Under the pieces are notes generated by a model. The model was given only the letters and a program-made list of their open reading frames with translations, was not told where the DNA came from and searched no databases. DNA of 23,287 nt from an uncultured Microbacteriaceae bacterium (GTDB lineage: Bacteria > Actinomycetota > Actinomycetes > Actinomycetales > Microbacteriaceae), in the NCBI GenBank assembly GCA_946481135.1, contig CAMLMQ010000023.1, positions 1-23,287 on the forward strand, read 5' to 3'. Numbering within the stretch: position 1 is the stretch's first letter; every line of letters begins with the position of its first letter. Shown here one piece after another: positions 8,316 through 16,070 of this stretch. Position numbers and translations under genes: made by a program.

Positions 8316-9286
8316 GGGTGCCCCGCATCGGCGTCGCCCTGGCAACACGCAATGGGGAGCTCTACCTCGCCGAGCAGCTCGCGAGCATCGTCGGCCAGTC
8401 GCGGCCAGTTGACCACGTCGTCGTGTCCGACGACGCGTCGAGTGACGGCACCGTCGCGCTGGCCGAGCGCCTGCTCCTCGAAGCGGGCATCGCGCACGTC
8501 GTGCTCAGCCACGACCCGCCGCTCGGCATCACCCGGAACTTCGAGGCTGCGCTCGCGGCAAGCGACGCCGATATCATCCTGCTGTCGGATCAGGACGACG
8601 TGTGGGCTCCCGATCGCGTCGCCGCGAGCATCGACGCGTTCATCAAGCAGCCTCATCTGCTCGCATTACACGCCGATGCTCGACTCGTCGACGCTTCGGG
8701 CAAGCCGCTCGGGCTCTCCCTGTTCGATGCCCTCGAGATCTCCGATGCGGCCCTTCGCCGGATCAGCGCCGGTGACTCCTTTCCGCTGTTCCTGCGACGC
8801 AATCTCGCCACAGGTGCGACGATGGCGGTGAGGCGCGAGCTCATTGAAGCCGCACGGCCGTTTCCCGAGGAATGGGTTCATGACGAATGGCTGGCGGTTC
8901 GGGCCGCGGCGCGCGAGCGCCTCGGCGTCCTCGATCGACCGGTCATCGACTACCGACAGCACGGCGCCAACGCGATCGGCGTGGAACCCGCCACATTCGC
9001 CTACAAGGTGCGGCGGGTGCTCGAACCGCGCGGCGATCGCAACGCCGCGCTGGTCCGCCGCTCGGCCGTCCTGGTGGAATGCCTCGAGAGCGACCCGGAC
9101 GTCCCTGAAGCCGTCGTGGCAGATGCCCGGGGAAAGCTCGCGTTCGAAGGCCGACGCGCGGCGCTACCCGCGTCGCGGTGGGCTCGACTCGGACGCGTGG
9201 TCGGTGATCTGTGGCACGGTGACTACGCCCGCTGGGCTAGTAGGGGGCGCGCCGACGTCGTCCGCGACCTCCTCCAGGGCCGCTGA
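8312..9286 (+). CDS. GT2 family glycosyltransferase (rhamnosyltransferase-like)
   Basis: This 324-residue protein starts at ATG 8312, which overlaps the previous stop codon; the open frame upstream is a shadow of the preceding gene. The GT-A fold starts RIGVALATRNGELYLAEQLASI, followed by VVVSDDASSDGT (37-47) and the metal site DQDD (93-96) within LLSDQDDVWAPD. These motifs match the WbbL/RfbF-like branch that often transfers deoxyhexoses such as rhamnose, but the donor is unproven. HDEWLAVRAA provides the acceptor-side acidic motif, and YRQHGANAIG is a common C-terminal element of this branch. It acts in the cytoplasm on the membrane-linked oligosaccharide. Its last 123 nt overlap the end of the convergent membrane-protein gene. 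Confidence 0.9.
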   Translation: MRVPRIGVALATRNGELYLAEQLASIVGQSRPVDHVVVSDDASSDGTVALAERLLLEAGIAHVVLSHDPPLGITRNFEAALAASDADIILLSDQDDVWAPDRVAASIDAFIKQPHLLALHADARLVDASGKPLGLSLFDALEISDAALRRISAGDSFPLFLRRNLATGATMAVRRELIEAARPFPEEWVHDEWLAVRAAARERLGVLDRPVIDYRQHGANAIGVEPATFAYKVRRVLEPRGDRNAALVRRSAVLVECLESDPDVPEAVVADARGKLAFEGRRAALPASRWARLGRVVGDLWHGDYARWASRGRADVVRDLLQGR

Positions 9287-10774
9287 CTCGGCGGAGACCG
9301 ACTCTGGCCAGATCGCGCGCACCAGGAGCGCCAGCGCCAGCGCGAAGGTGAGCGAACCGAGCACCCAGACGGCTGTCGGCGTCGCCGGGAGGGCGGGCCA
9401 CCACCACTCGAGTCCCACGTCGAGGTCGAAGCTCCGCGTGTCGAGTCCGGTGACGTAGCGGCGGATGTTGATGAAGAGAGCGAGCGACTCCGCGAGCGCG
9501 AGCACGACGGCCGCCACGACGAGGAAGCCTCGGCTCCGGCGGGACGGGCTCGGGGAGTGGAGGAGGGCGACGCCGCAGAGCATCACCACGAGCGGCATGA
9601 TGTAGCGCGGTTGGACCTGCGCGCCGACGACGGCGTTGCTCTGCGTGAGGATGTACGCGGGAAGCAGGAACAGCAGCGCGACGAGGCCGGCGACTGCGAG
9701 GTACTTGCGCGGCTCGCCGCGCCGCAATCCTCGTGCCACCGTCGCGACGACCACGACGAGCACGCCGACCCAGACGGCGGACGGGAGCGGGGTGTCGAGC
9801 CAGCCGAGGTTGCCCAGCCCGAGAACCCCGACCCACAGGGTGGGCACGTTGATGAGGTTGTAGGCGAACAGCCCGAGCCATGCGGAGAGACCGTCAGGCG
9901 GGCTGTCGCTCAGGCCGGTCGCGGCCGCTCCCGACTGAGAGGCGCTCATGTAGAGCACCACGGCCAGGATCGCGAGGGCGACCGGTAGCACCATGTCGCG
10001 GAGGAAGAGCCGGTCGCGTCGCGCGGCGAGGAACGTGCCGCCCGCGAGACCGATGACCGCGAAGATCGCCGCGTCGGCGCGCGCTCCCGCCCCGATCAGC
10101 GTCGCGAGCGTCGCGAGCACGGCGAGACCGGCCTTGCGGCGTCCCGTCGTCTCGAAGAACCCGAGTACGGCGATCCACAAGACCGCAGCGGAGAGGACTG
10201 CCCAACTACTCGGGTTCGTCGACGGGACGATGAACATCCCGAGCGGGATGATGGGGAGCACGACGCCTGCCAGTAGCGGTGCACGCAGCCGGATCGGCAC
10301 GAGCAGGAAGGCGGCCGTAACCAGACCGACGAACAGCGCGCCGTTGAACACCCGCACCGCGATGACAGAGGCGGACACGTCGTCGCTCGCGGCGAGACCC
10401 GCCACCGCGTAGAAGACCGGGGGGTAGAGTCCGGTGAAGTTCCCGCGGGGGGTCTCGACGGTGTCGGTGGGATTGTTCCCGAAATCCTCGCCTTGGCAGT
10501 CGGCGCTCCGGAGCGGGTCGAAGGCGTAGCAGACCGCGTCGATGACCAGGTCGCGCGGAACCTCTCGCGTGTCCGGATCCCCCGTGGTGTCGCACAGTCC
10601 GTCACGATCCCCGAGACCGCACCAGATGCTCGACAGGTGGAAATCGTCGTCGGGACTCGAACCGACGGCGGACGACAGGCCCCATGCGGAGAAGGCCGCG
10701 AACGCGAGGAACGGGACGAAGATCAGGGCCGCTCGTCGCGACAAAAGCGGACGGAGCCCTCGCCGGGTGCGCAT
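9164..10774 (-). CDS. DUF2142-type polytopic membrane protein
   Basis: A 536-residue protein with a basic N-terminus (MRTRRGLRPLLSRRAAL) and about ten to twelve hydrophobic segments. After the first helix comes SSPDDDFHLSSIWCG, an acidic extracytoplasmic loop, and later TGLYPPVFYAVAG; both are hallmarks of DUF2142. The acidic loop behind helix 1 resembles GT-C glycosyltransferases that use polyprenyl-phosphate sugars, so a role as an extracytoplasmic transferase is plausible but unproven. ATG 10774 is chosen because a -10-like TAGGGT sits 7 nt upstream; the longer open frame reaching 11962 is antisense to the neighbouring gene. The acidic C-terminal tail (VADDVGAPPTSPAG...) lies in the 123-nt overlap with the convergent GT2 gene. 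Confidence 0.87.
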   Translation of the reverse strand: MRTRRGLRPLLSRRAALIFVPFLAFAAFSAWGLSSAVGSSPDDDFHLSSIWCGLGDRDGLCDTTGDPDTREVPRDLVIDAVCYAFDPLRSADCQGEDFGNNPTDTVETPRGNFTGLYPPVFYAVAGLAASDDVSASVIAVRVFNGALFVGLVTAAFLLVPIRLRAPLLAGVVLPIIPLGMFIVPSTNPSSWAVLSAAVLWIAVLGFFETTGRRKAGLAVLATLATLIGAGARADAAIFAVIGLAGGTFLAARRDRLFLRDMVLPVALAILAVVLYMSASQSGAAATGLSDSPPDGLSAWLGLFAYNLINVPTLWVGVLGLGNLGWLDTPLPSAVWVGVLVVVVATVARGLRRGEPRKYLAVAGLVALLFLLPAYILTQSNAVVGAQVQPRYIMPLVVMLCGVALLHSPSPSRRSRGFLVVAAVVLALAESLALFINIRRYVTGLDTRSFDLDVGLEWWWPALPATPTAVWVLGSLTFALALALLVRAIWPESVSAESAALEEVADDVGAPPTSPAGVVTVPQITDHASESSPPRRG

Positions 10775-10781
10775 GCGTTCG

Positions 10782-10787
10782 ACCCTA
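10782..10787 (-). promoter_or_regulatory. Putative -10 box, leaderless DUF2142 gene
   Basis: Minus-strand TAGGGT ends 7 nt before ATG 10774, the usual distance from a -10 box to a transcription start, and there is no ribosome site. It lies in the 61-bp divergent gap shared with the plus-strand gene at 10836. Confidence 0.42.
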
Positions 10788-10819
10788 ACGGAGGGCGGAA
10801 GACGGGTCGCAGCCGTTGA

Positions 10820-10825
10820 TAGCCT
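10820..10825 (+). promoter_or_regulatory. Putative -10 box, near-leaderless membrane-protein gene
   Basis: Plus-strand TAGCCT lies 10 nt before ATG 10836. A start site about 7 nt downstream would leave a leader of only about 3 nt. No Shine-Dalgarno sequence is visible. Confidence 0.3.
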
Positions 10826-10835
10826 GGCCGGGCCC

Positions 10836-12653
10836 ATGTCGCCCTCCGCTCGCGCGCTCGCGCTTCGTCTCTTCCTCGCTGTGGTCCTGGTCGTCGCGGG
10901 GGTCCTTGCGGTGCTCGGCGTCCTAGCTTTCACGGTTCTTCTTGGCCTCGTGGTGGCCACAGCCGTCCTCCGCTTCGCGCCTCGCCTCGGCGCTGATCTC
11001 GCGTTCGCAAGCGCGATCATCGTCGCGCTCGTCGTCGTACTCGCGGTACCCCTCCTGACGCGCGCCGTCCCCGTCCCGCTCGAGATCGCGCCCGCCGCGG
11101 CCCTCGTCTTGATCGGTCTGATGATGGCCGCCGGCATAGGGGCTCTCCCCCGACCGAGCCGTCGGGCGGTGGTGAGCTGGAGCGCGTCTGCTCTGGGCGG
11201 AGCGGTATGGGTCGTCGTGACCGGCGCGTCCCTGCTCTCGCCGTCGTCCTCAGCGATGGGATGGGTCCTCGGAGGGGATAGTGCGAACAATCTGCTCTTC
11301 GCCCGACAGGGCATCGCGCGCGGGTCGATCTGGCTCGCGGCTGACGAGAACCCCGTGCCGCTGCCCGCCGCCCTGCTGACGTCGGCGCTCGTTCCCGGCC
11401 GAGGAGGAGCACCGGACGATCTCCTGCGCCACGACGTGATGGGTCTCGTCCTCACCTGGAGCGCTGTGATCGTGGTGGTCTGTCTGCTCGCGGGTCGCCT
11501 ACTGGCGGTCTTCGCCGGCGATCGGCCGCACAGCGTCGTGGCGGCCGCCGTCGGCTCGGTCCTGCCGCTCACGTGGTTCGTCTCGGGGTATCCGATCGAG
11601 TTCGGGTTCTTCAACGCACACCTCGCCTTCGTCCTCCTGCTCGCGGGTCTTCTGGTCGCGCTGCACGGTCGCCGCCAGCCGGCTCTCGCCCTCGGGGTCC
11701 TCGCGCTCTCCGCCGTCCTCGTCCTCGCCACGTGGGCGCCGCTCGTCCTCGTTCCCGCGGCGGTCGGGCTCGTGATCGTCGTCCGGGATCGGCGAGCGCT
11801 GTGGTTGACGCGGGGTCCCTCGCTCCTTCTTCTCGGCCTCGCAGGTGTCGCGCTCGTCGGGTGGGGACTCGCCGCGACTCTCCCCGTCCTGCTCGCGCAA
11901 GGCGACGCACTCGGGGCGCCGGGGGGTGTCTTCGTGTTCTCGCGTTGGTTCGTCCTCGCCATCCTCGGCGGTGGTCTCGTGGCTGGCCTTGCTCTCCGAC
12001 GCGATGCGCGGTCACGGGGTGTGATCGTCGTCGTCGTGGTCGTCGCTCTCTCCGTTGCCTGGGCCGTCCTGCTCTACGGGGCGCGCGCATCCGCAGACCC
12101 GTTTGTCAGCTACTATCCCGCGAAGGTCGCGTGGCTCGGGGCCGTGCTCGTCGTCCTCCTGACGACGGGGGTCGCCTGGCGACTGGCGGGAGGCGTCCGA
12201 CCGCAGTCGTCGCGTCGGCTCGCGCGCGCGGGTGTGGTCGTCGCCGTCGCTCTCGCGGTAGTCGTCGCGCCGGCCTTGCGCACGGCCTACGTCCAGATCC
12301 CTCCGCTTGTGCGGATCGTCTCGGGCTCCTTTGCTCCGGGCGGCGATGTGCAGACGGAGCGGATCTTCTCCCAGGTTGATCCGGTGAGTCCGCGCCTTCT
12401 CTGGCGTTCGGGCGATCCGAATGAGCGCGGGCTCAACTTCTGGAGTCTCATGATGGCCGGAGGGATCGAACCCACCTATCTCCCGCTGCGGATCGCGGCG
12501 GGAGGTGAGTACGGTGACTCGGCCGAGGAGCTCTGCCGAGTCATAGGTCTCATCCCGGCAGAGACGACCGTCGTTGTTACGGCGGATGGCGGCCTCGAGG
12601 CGGAATACACCGCTGTCTGCAGCGAGCCCGTCCGATTCGATGTCGTCCGGTGA
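10836..12653 (+). CDS. Large polytopic membrane protein, possible GT-C-like transferase
   Basis: I do not recognise a named family. The 605-residue protein has at least twelve hydrophobic segments rich in Leu, Val and Ala, starting at residue 8 after a short positive N-terminus, and ends in a soluble domain of about 100 residues (from roughly VQIPPLVRIVSG to the C-terminus) that should lie outside the membrane. An early loop reads GWVLGGDSANNLLFARQG; an acidic loop of this kind together with FVSGYPIEFGFFNAH recalls GT-C glycosyltransferases and mannosyl/arabinosyl transferase-like proteins. It is divergent from the DUF2142 gene and 35 nt upstream of the flippase gene. A role in extracytoplasmic sugar transfer from a polyprenyl-phosphate donor is inferred. 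ATG 10836 was chosen from the first plausible signal-anchor helix and the -10-like element before it. Confidence 0.8.
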   Translation: MSPSARALALRLFLAVVLVVAGVLAVLGVLAFTVLLGLVVATAVLRFAPRLGADLAFASAIIVALVVVLAVPLLTRAVPVPLEIAPAAALVLIGLMMAAGIGALPRPSRRAVVSWSASALGGAVWVVVTGASLLSPSSSAMGWVLGGDSANNLLFARQGIARGSIWLAADENPVPLPAALLTSALVPGRGGAPDDLLRHDVMGLVLTWSAVIVVVCLLAGRLLAVFAGDRPHSVVAAAVGSVLPLTWFVSGYPIEFGFFNAHLAFVLLLAGLLVALHGRRQPALALGVLALSAVLVLATWAPLVLVPAAVGLVIVVRDRRALWLTRGPSLLLLGLAGVALVGWGLAATLPVLLAQGDALGAPGGVFVFSRWFVLAILGGGLVAGLALRRDARSRGVIVVVVVVALSVAWAVLLYGARASADPFVSYYPAKVAWLGAVLVVLLTTGVAWRLAGGVRPQSSRRLARAGVVVAVALAVVVAPALRTAYVQIPPLVRIVSGSFAPGGDVQTERIFSQVDPVSPRLLWRSGDPNERGLNFWSLMMAGGIEPTYLPLRIAAGGEYGDSAEELCRVIGLIPAETTVVVTADGGLEAEYTAVCSEPVRFDVVR

Positions 12654-12676
12654 CCGGCCGTTCCGGGGTGCCCGTC

Positions 12677-12682
12677 TAGGAT
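12677..12682 (+). promoter_or_regulatory. Putative -10 box, leaderless flippase gene
   Basis: TAGGAT ends 6 nt before the GTG at 12689 and no ribosome site is present between them. The flippase may thus have its own leaderless promoter even though it follows the upstream gene by only 35 nt. Confidence 0.42.
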
Positions 12683-12688
12683 GACGTC

Positions 12689-13912
12689 GTGACCGGAGCC
12701 CCGAGTCGGCGCGGTTCCGCCGTCGTCGTGATCCTCACGGCGACGCTCATCGCAGGTGTCATCTCGTACCTGATCACGTGGCTCGTCCCGCGTGTGATCG
12801 GTTTCTCGAGCTACGCGGAGTTCGCCCTCTTCTGGTCGGCCCTCTATCTGGTGATCGGCACCCTCTCCGGGGTGCAACAGGAGATCACGCGAGCGACGCG
12901 TGCGATCCCGGAGCCGGTACACGTGGCCAATCGAGCGCGCAGATTCGGCCTTGTCGCGATGGCGGTCGTCGGCGGCGCTGTCCTCTTGCTGACGTTCCTA
13001 GTGGGGCCAGTCGTCTTCCCGCGAAGCGGCGCGAGCCTCGCGGTGCCGATCGCGATCGGCACCGCGGGGTACGTAGCTGTCGCGGTTCTGAGCGGAACGC
13101 TGTACGGCCTCGCGAACTGGCGGTGGATCGCCGGGTTCATTGTGACGGATGCAGTGCTGCGGCTCCTGGGCGTCGGCGTCGTGCTGCTCGTCACCGACGA
13201 TGTCCTCGTGCTCGCGTGGGCGGTCGTCCTACCGTTCCCGCTCACGTTCGTCCTGCTGTGGCCCGGCGTGCGACGTCGTGTGGTCGGCCGAGCTCAGCTC
13301 GACGTGGGATTCCGCCGCCTGACGTCGAACGTGCTCCACACCGTGGCCGGGGCTGCGGCGACATCGGTCATGGTTTCAGGCTTCCCACTAGCTCTCGGAC
13401 TGACCACGACGACGACGTCGGCACTGCTCGGCATGATCATCCTCGCGGTGACCTTCGTGCGCGCCCCGTTCGTCATCGTCGCCATGTCTCTCCAGAGCTA
13501 CCTCATTCTTCGGTTCCGCGAGCGCGCGCCGGGCCGGCGCGCGCTGATCCTCGGCGCGGCCGCGGGAATCGGCGTCGGGGTCGTCCTCGCAGCTCTCGGA
13601 GCACTGGCTGGTCCACCAGTGTTCACATGGCTCTTCCCTGGCGAACTCGTTCCGGATCCGCTTTTCATCGCCGCGCTGTGCGGCTCCTCGGTGCTCGTCG
13701 CAGCCCTCTATGTGACGGGTGCTCTTGTGCTCGCCGCCGGGAACCACCGCACCTATGTGGCCGGTTGGGCCGTCGGTGCGGTCGCGACCGTCGGCCTACT
13801 GCTCGTCCCGATCGACGTTGTCGCTCGGACGTCCCTTGCGCTGTGTCTTGCCCCGATGCTCGGCGTCGCGACCCACCTGGTGCTCCACCGGCTCGGCCGC
13901 CGAGGGCCGTGA
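12689..13912 (+). CDS. Wzx-type polysaccharide flippase (MOP superfamily)
   Basis: A 407-residue protein with about eleven or twelve hydrophobic helices. The start resembles polysaccharide exporters: a short polar tail, helix VVVILTATLIAGVISYLITW, then VPRVIGFSSYAEFALFWSALYLV, matching the GxxxYGxF-like element after helix 1 of Wzx/RfbX proteins. The positively charged cytoplasmic loops (RATRAIPEP, RRFG, RERAPGRR) and the lack of signature motifs of other transporters support this. Family members flip undecaprenyl-diphosphate-linked repeat units across the membrane. GTG 12689 is chosen because of the -10 box 6 nt ahead. The last 117 nt overlap the end of the convergent DUF2304 gene. Confidence 0.8.
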   Translation: MTGAPSRRGSAVVVILTATLIAGVISYLITWLVPRVIGFSSYAEFALFWSALYLVIGTLSGVQQEITRATRAIPEPVHVANRARRFGLVAMAVVGGAVLLLTFLVGPVVFPRSGASLAVPIAIGTAGYVAVAVLSGTLYGLANWRWIAGFIVTDAVLRLLGVGVVLLVTDDVLVLAWAVVLPFPLTFVLLWPGVRRRVVGRAQLDVGFRRLTSNVLHTVAGAAATSVMVSGFPLALGLTTTTTSALLGMIILAVTFVRAPFVIVAMSLQSYLILRFRERAPGRRALILGAAAGIGVGVVLAALGALAGPPVFTWLFPGELVPDPLFIAALCGSSVLVAALYVTGALVLAAGNHRTYVAGWAVGAVATVGLLLVPIDVVARTSLALCLAPMLGVATHLVLHRLGRRGP

Positions 13913-14263
13913 CGACGACTCCTCGAGTCGTTCGATCCTAAGTTCCAACAGCGCCACCGTTTCTGCGAGGACACGTGTCTTGGATTCCAGTGCTGTGAGT
14001 TCGGCGCTCTGCTGTACCGAGACGAAGAACAGCACCGCCAGGCTGACGAAGAACACGAGGTTGAGCGGAACCTCGACGCCGATCAGGCCGGCAGCCCACA
14101 TGAGAGAGGCGGGGAAGACGCTCGCGACGAGGGCGAGTGTGCCTGCGACGGTCCACCACAGTGCGTGCCGCTCACGTAGCCGTCGTCGCCGGAGCATCTC
14201 GATGACGACGATCAGGACTACGACCGCTGAGGCGATGCCGAAGAGGTAGGTGGCGAGGGTCAA
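13796..14263 (-). CDS. DUF2304 membrane protein
   Basis: A small 155-residue protein with three hydrophobic helices (about residues 2-23, 35-63 and 67-84), then a heptad-like stretch (AELTALESKTRVLAETVALLELRIERL) predicted to be a coiled coil and a polar tail. This is the usual architecture of DUF2304 proteins, which commonly sit beside polyprenyl-phosphate GT2 genes, as here. It starts with TTG: AGAGGA (14276-14271) lies 7 nt upstream, and the TTG overlaps the stop of the GT2 gene (TTGA), so translation is coupled. It probably forms a membrane partner of that GT2; its biochemical role is unknown. The C-terminal tail is in the 117-nt overlap with the flippase gene and may not be conserved. 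Confidence 0.85.
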   Translation of the reverse strand: MTLATYLFGIASAVVVLIVVIEMLRRRRLRERHALWWTVAGTLALVASVFPASLMWAAGLIGVEVPLNLVFFVSLAVLFFVSVQQSAELTALESKTRVLAETVALLELRIERLEESSSRPSAAEPVEHQVGRDAEHRGKTQRKGRPSDNVDRDEQ

Positions 14264-14991
14264 GCGCGGGTCCTCTGCACGTCGATGCCCGGCCGTACCA
14301 GTGCGAAGACGAGCGCCACGAGCGCGCGTCCGAGGTATGCGGCCGCCTTAAGAGGATTGTGTGACGGGACACCCCCGGCGCGAGGGCGCATCGCCACCCC
14401 GACCTGCTCGATGCGGCACCGAGACCGCGCGGCGATCACGAGTGACTCAACCGTGTCGCCGAGGTACTCGGCGGGGTAGTGCTCGGCGAAGAGCCGAACA
14501 GCCCGAGGTCCGCTCGCGCGGAAGCCTGACGTGGCGTCGGTGAGGCGCGTCCTGGCAACCCGACTCAGAATGAATGCGAGCATCACCATTGCCCACCGGC
14601 GCGGGCCACGTGCTTCATAATCGCCAGTCCCCGCGAAACGCGCCCCCAGGACCAAGTCGGCGTGTTCGAGTCTGTCGAGCAGGCTTTCGACGCCGCGAGG
14701 ATCATGTTGGCCGTCGGAGTCGATCTGGACGACGTTGTCGAAGCCGTGCTCCAGCGCGTACTTGAAGCCCAGACGCATTGCCCCGCCGACACCCAGATTG
14801 AACGGGAGCTGTGCGACTCGCGCGCCGCCGGCGCGCGCCTCCTCAACCGTGCGGTCGACTGACCCGTCGTTGACGACCAGGCAGTGGACCCCAGGGAGGA
14901 CGGCGAGCACCTCTTCAACGACCGCTCTGACCGTCTGCTCCTCGTTGAGGGCGGGCATGACGATGAGCGTCCGTTCGAGTACAGCGCCCAT
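14260..14991 (-). CDS. GT2 polyprenyl-phosphate glycosyltransferase (DPM1/DPG-like)
   Basis: A 243-residue protein of the dolichol-phosphate-mannose/glucose synthase branch of GT2. It has VMPALNEEQTV (11-21), VVNDGSVDRT (39-48), NLGVGGAMRLGF (65-76), the DxD site DSDGQHDP (91-98) and DATSGFRA. Such enzymes transfer a hexose from GDP or UDP donors to polyprenyl phosphate on the inner membrane face, giving a donor for GT-C transferases outside. There is no C-terminal membrane helix, which fits the separate DUF2304 protein encoded immediately downstream. ATG 14991 was chosen over an upstream in-frame start at 15072 because the motif-bearing fold starts 8 residues in and a -10-like TAGCAT sits 7 nt upstream. 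The longer start would run into the spacer and the end of the fucose synthase gene. Confidence 0.9.
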   Translation of the reverse strand: MGAVLERTLIVMPALNEEQTVRAVVEEVLAVLPGVHCLVVNDGSVDRTVEEARAGGARVAQLPFNLGVGGAMRLGFKYALEHGFDNVVQIDSDGQHDPRGVESLLDRLEHADLVLGARFAGTGDYEARGPRRWAMVMLAFILSRVARTRLTDATSGFRASGPRAVRLFAEHYPAEYLGDTVESLVIAARSRCRIEQVGVAMRPRAGGVPSHNPLKAAAYLGRALVALVFALVRPGIDVQRTRA

Positions 14992-14998
14992 GGCCTCG

Positions 14999-15004
14999 AT
15001 GCTA
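14999..15004 (-). promoter_or_regulatory. Putative -10 box, leaderless GT2 gene
   Basis: Minus-strand TAGCAT ends 7 nt before ATG 14991 with no ribosome site. It lies in the 41-bp gap after the GDP-L-fucose synthase gene, so the GT2/DUF2304 pair may be transcribed independently of it. Confidence 0.42.
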
Positions 15005-15032
15005 GCAATCTCAGTGCACCGCGTTCCCGCGG

Positions 15033-15977
15033 CTACTTGGCCCGAAGAGCGTCCTCGTTCGCGAGGAACCACGCGTAGGTCTGTGCGACCCCTTCACGCA
15101 GGGTCGTTCGGGCCTCCCAGCCGAGGGTCCCGAGGCGGCTGACGTCGAGCAGCTTCCGCGGCGTTCCGTCCGGCTTGCTCGTGTCTTGGACGAGCGCTCC
15201 GCGGTACCCGACGACATCGGCGATGAGTTCGGCGAGCTCGCGGATGCTGATGTCCTCGCCGGCGCCCACGTTGATTGTCTGAGGATCGTCGTAGTTGTCG
15301 AGGAGGAACAAACACGCGTCGGCGAGGTCGTCAACGAAGAGGAACTCGCGTAACGGCGTTCCGGAACCCCAGATCACGACCTCCTCGACGCCCGCAATCT
15401 TGGCTTCGTGGATTCGCCTCATGAGGCCCGGGAGCACGTGCGAGTTCTCAGGATGGAAGTTGTCTCCAGGGCCGTACAAATTGGTCGGCATCGCCGAGAT
15501 CCAGTGACGGCCGAACTGCTTACGGGAAGCCTGCACCTGCATGATGCCGGCGATCTTGGCGATCGCGTAGGCGTCGTTCGTCGGCTCCAGCTTCCCGGTG
15601 AGGAGCGAATCCTCGCGGATCGGCTGCTCCGCATACTTCGGGTAGATGCACGAGGAGCCGAGGAAGAGGAGTCGATCCACGTCGACCGCGTTGGCGGCGT
15701 CCATCAGGTTCACCTGGATTTGGAGGTTCTCACTGAGGAAGTCCGCCGAATATGTGTCGTTGGCGTGGATGCCACCGACACGGGCGGCCGCGTCGATCAC
15801 GACGTCGGGGCGCTCTGCCTCGAGGAATGCGAACACCGCGTCGCGGTCGCGCAGGTCGAGCTCAGCCGAGGAGCGCCCGACGAGATCGGTGTACCCGGCG
15901 GCCTGGAGACGGCGCCAGATAGCGGAACCCGCGAGTCCTCGGTGGCCGGCGACGTACACCTTGTCCGTGGTCGGCAT
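15033..15977 (-). CDS. fcl: GDP-L-fucose synthase
   Basis: A 314-residue extended SDR, the normal length for GDP-4-keto-6-deoxy-D-mannose 3,5-epimerase/4-reductase. The NADPH loop is GHRGLAG (11-17). GSSCIYPK (107-114) supplies Ser108 and the epimerisation residue Cys110, YAIAK supplies Tyr137 and Lys141, and His180 (HPENSHVLPGLMRR) is the second epimerisation residue. These match the well-studied E. coli residues Ser107, Cys109, Tyr136, Lys140 and His179 with an offset of one. The enzyme makes GDP-L-fucose from the product of the gmd gene in this window, although gmd is on the opposite strand. Start ATG 15977 has GGAGA about 10 nt upstream, a weak ribosome site. A second, diverged paralogue lies at 17939-18874. 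Confidence 0.95.
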   Translation of the reverse strand: MPTTDKVYVAGHRGLAGSAIWRRLQAAGYTDLVGRSSAELDLRDRDAVFAFLEAERPDVVIDAAARVGGIHANDTYSADFLSENLQIQVNLMDAANAVDVDRLLFLGSSCIYPKYAEQPIREDSLLTGKLEPTNDAYAIAKIAGIMQVQASRKQFGRHWISAMPTNLYGPGDNFHPENSHVLPGLMRRIHEAKIAGVEEVVIWGSGTPLREFLFVDDLADACLFLLDNYDDPQTINVGAGEDISIRELAELIADVVGYRGALVQDTSKPDGTPRKLLDVSRLGTLGWEARTTLREGVAQTYAWFLANEDALRAK

Positions 15978-16000
15978 GGTGGGGCAGTCTCCGATCGACT

Positions 16001-16010
16001 CGTATACTCG
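16001..16010. promoter_or_regulatory. Putative -10 element in the divergent fcl/GT2 gap
   Basis: CGTATACTCG in the 93-bp divergent gap reads as the perfect -10 hexamer TATACT on the plus strand (16003-16008) and as TATACG on the minus strand around the same GTATAC palindrome. It could serve the plus-strand GT2 gene (ATG 16071), the fcl gene (ATG 15977), or both. No -35 box is clear on either side. Confidence 0.35.
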
Positions 16011-16070
16011 TCACGCCTCGGGCACATCGGTCCGTGAAGCGCCCTCGATCCTAGCAACCGGAGATAGTCG

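Noticed and set aside
10775..11962. N-terminal extension of the DUF2142 protein to 11962
   Set aside because: Thr/Arg/Ser-rich antisense to the polytopic protein gene. The first membrane helix and -10 box fit ATG 10774.
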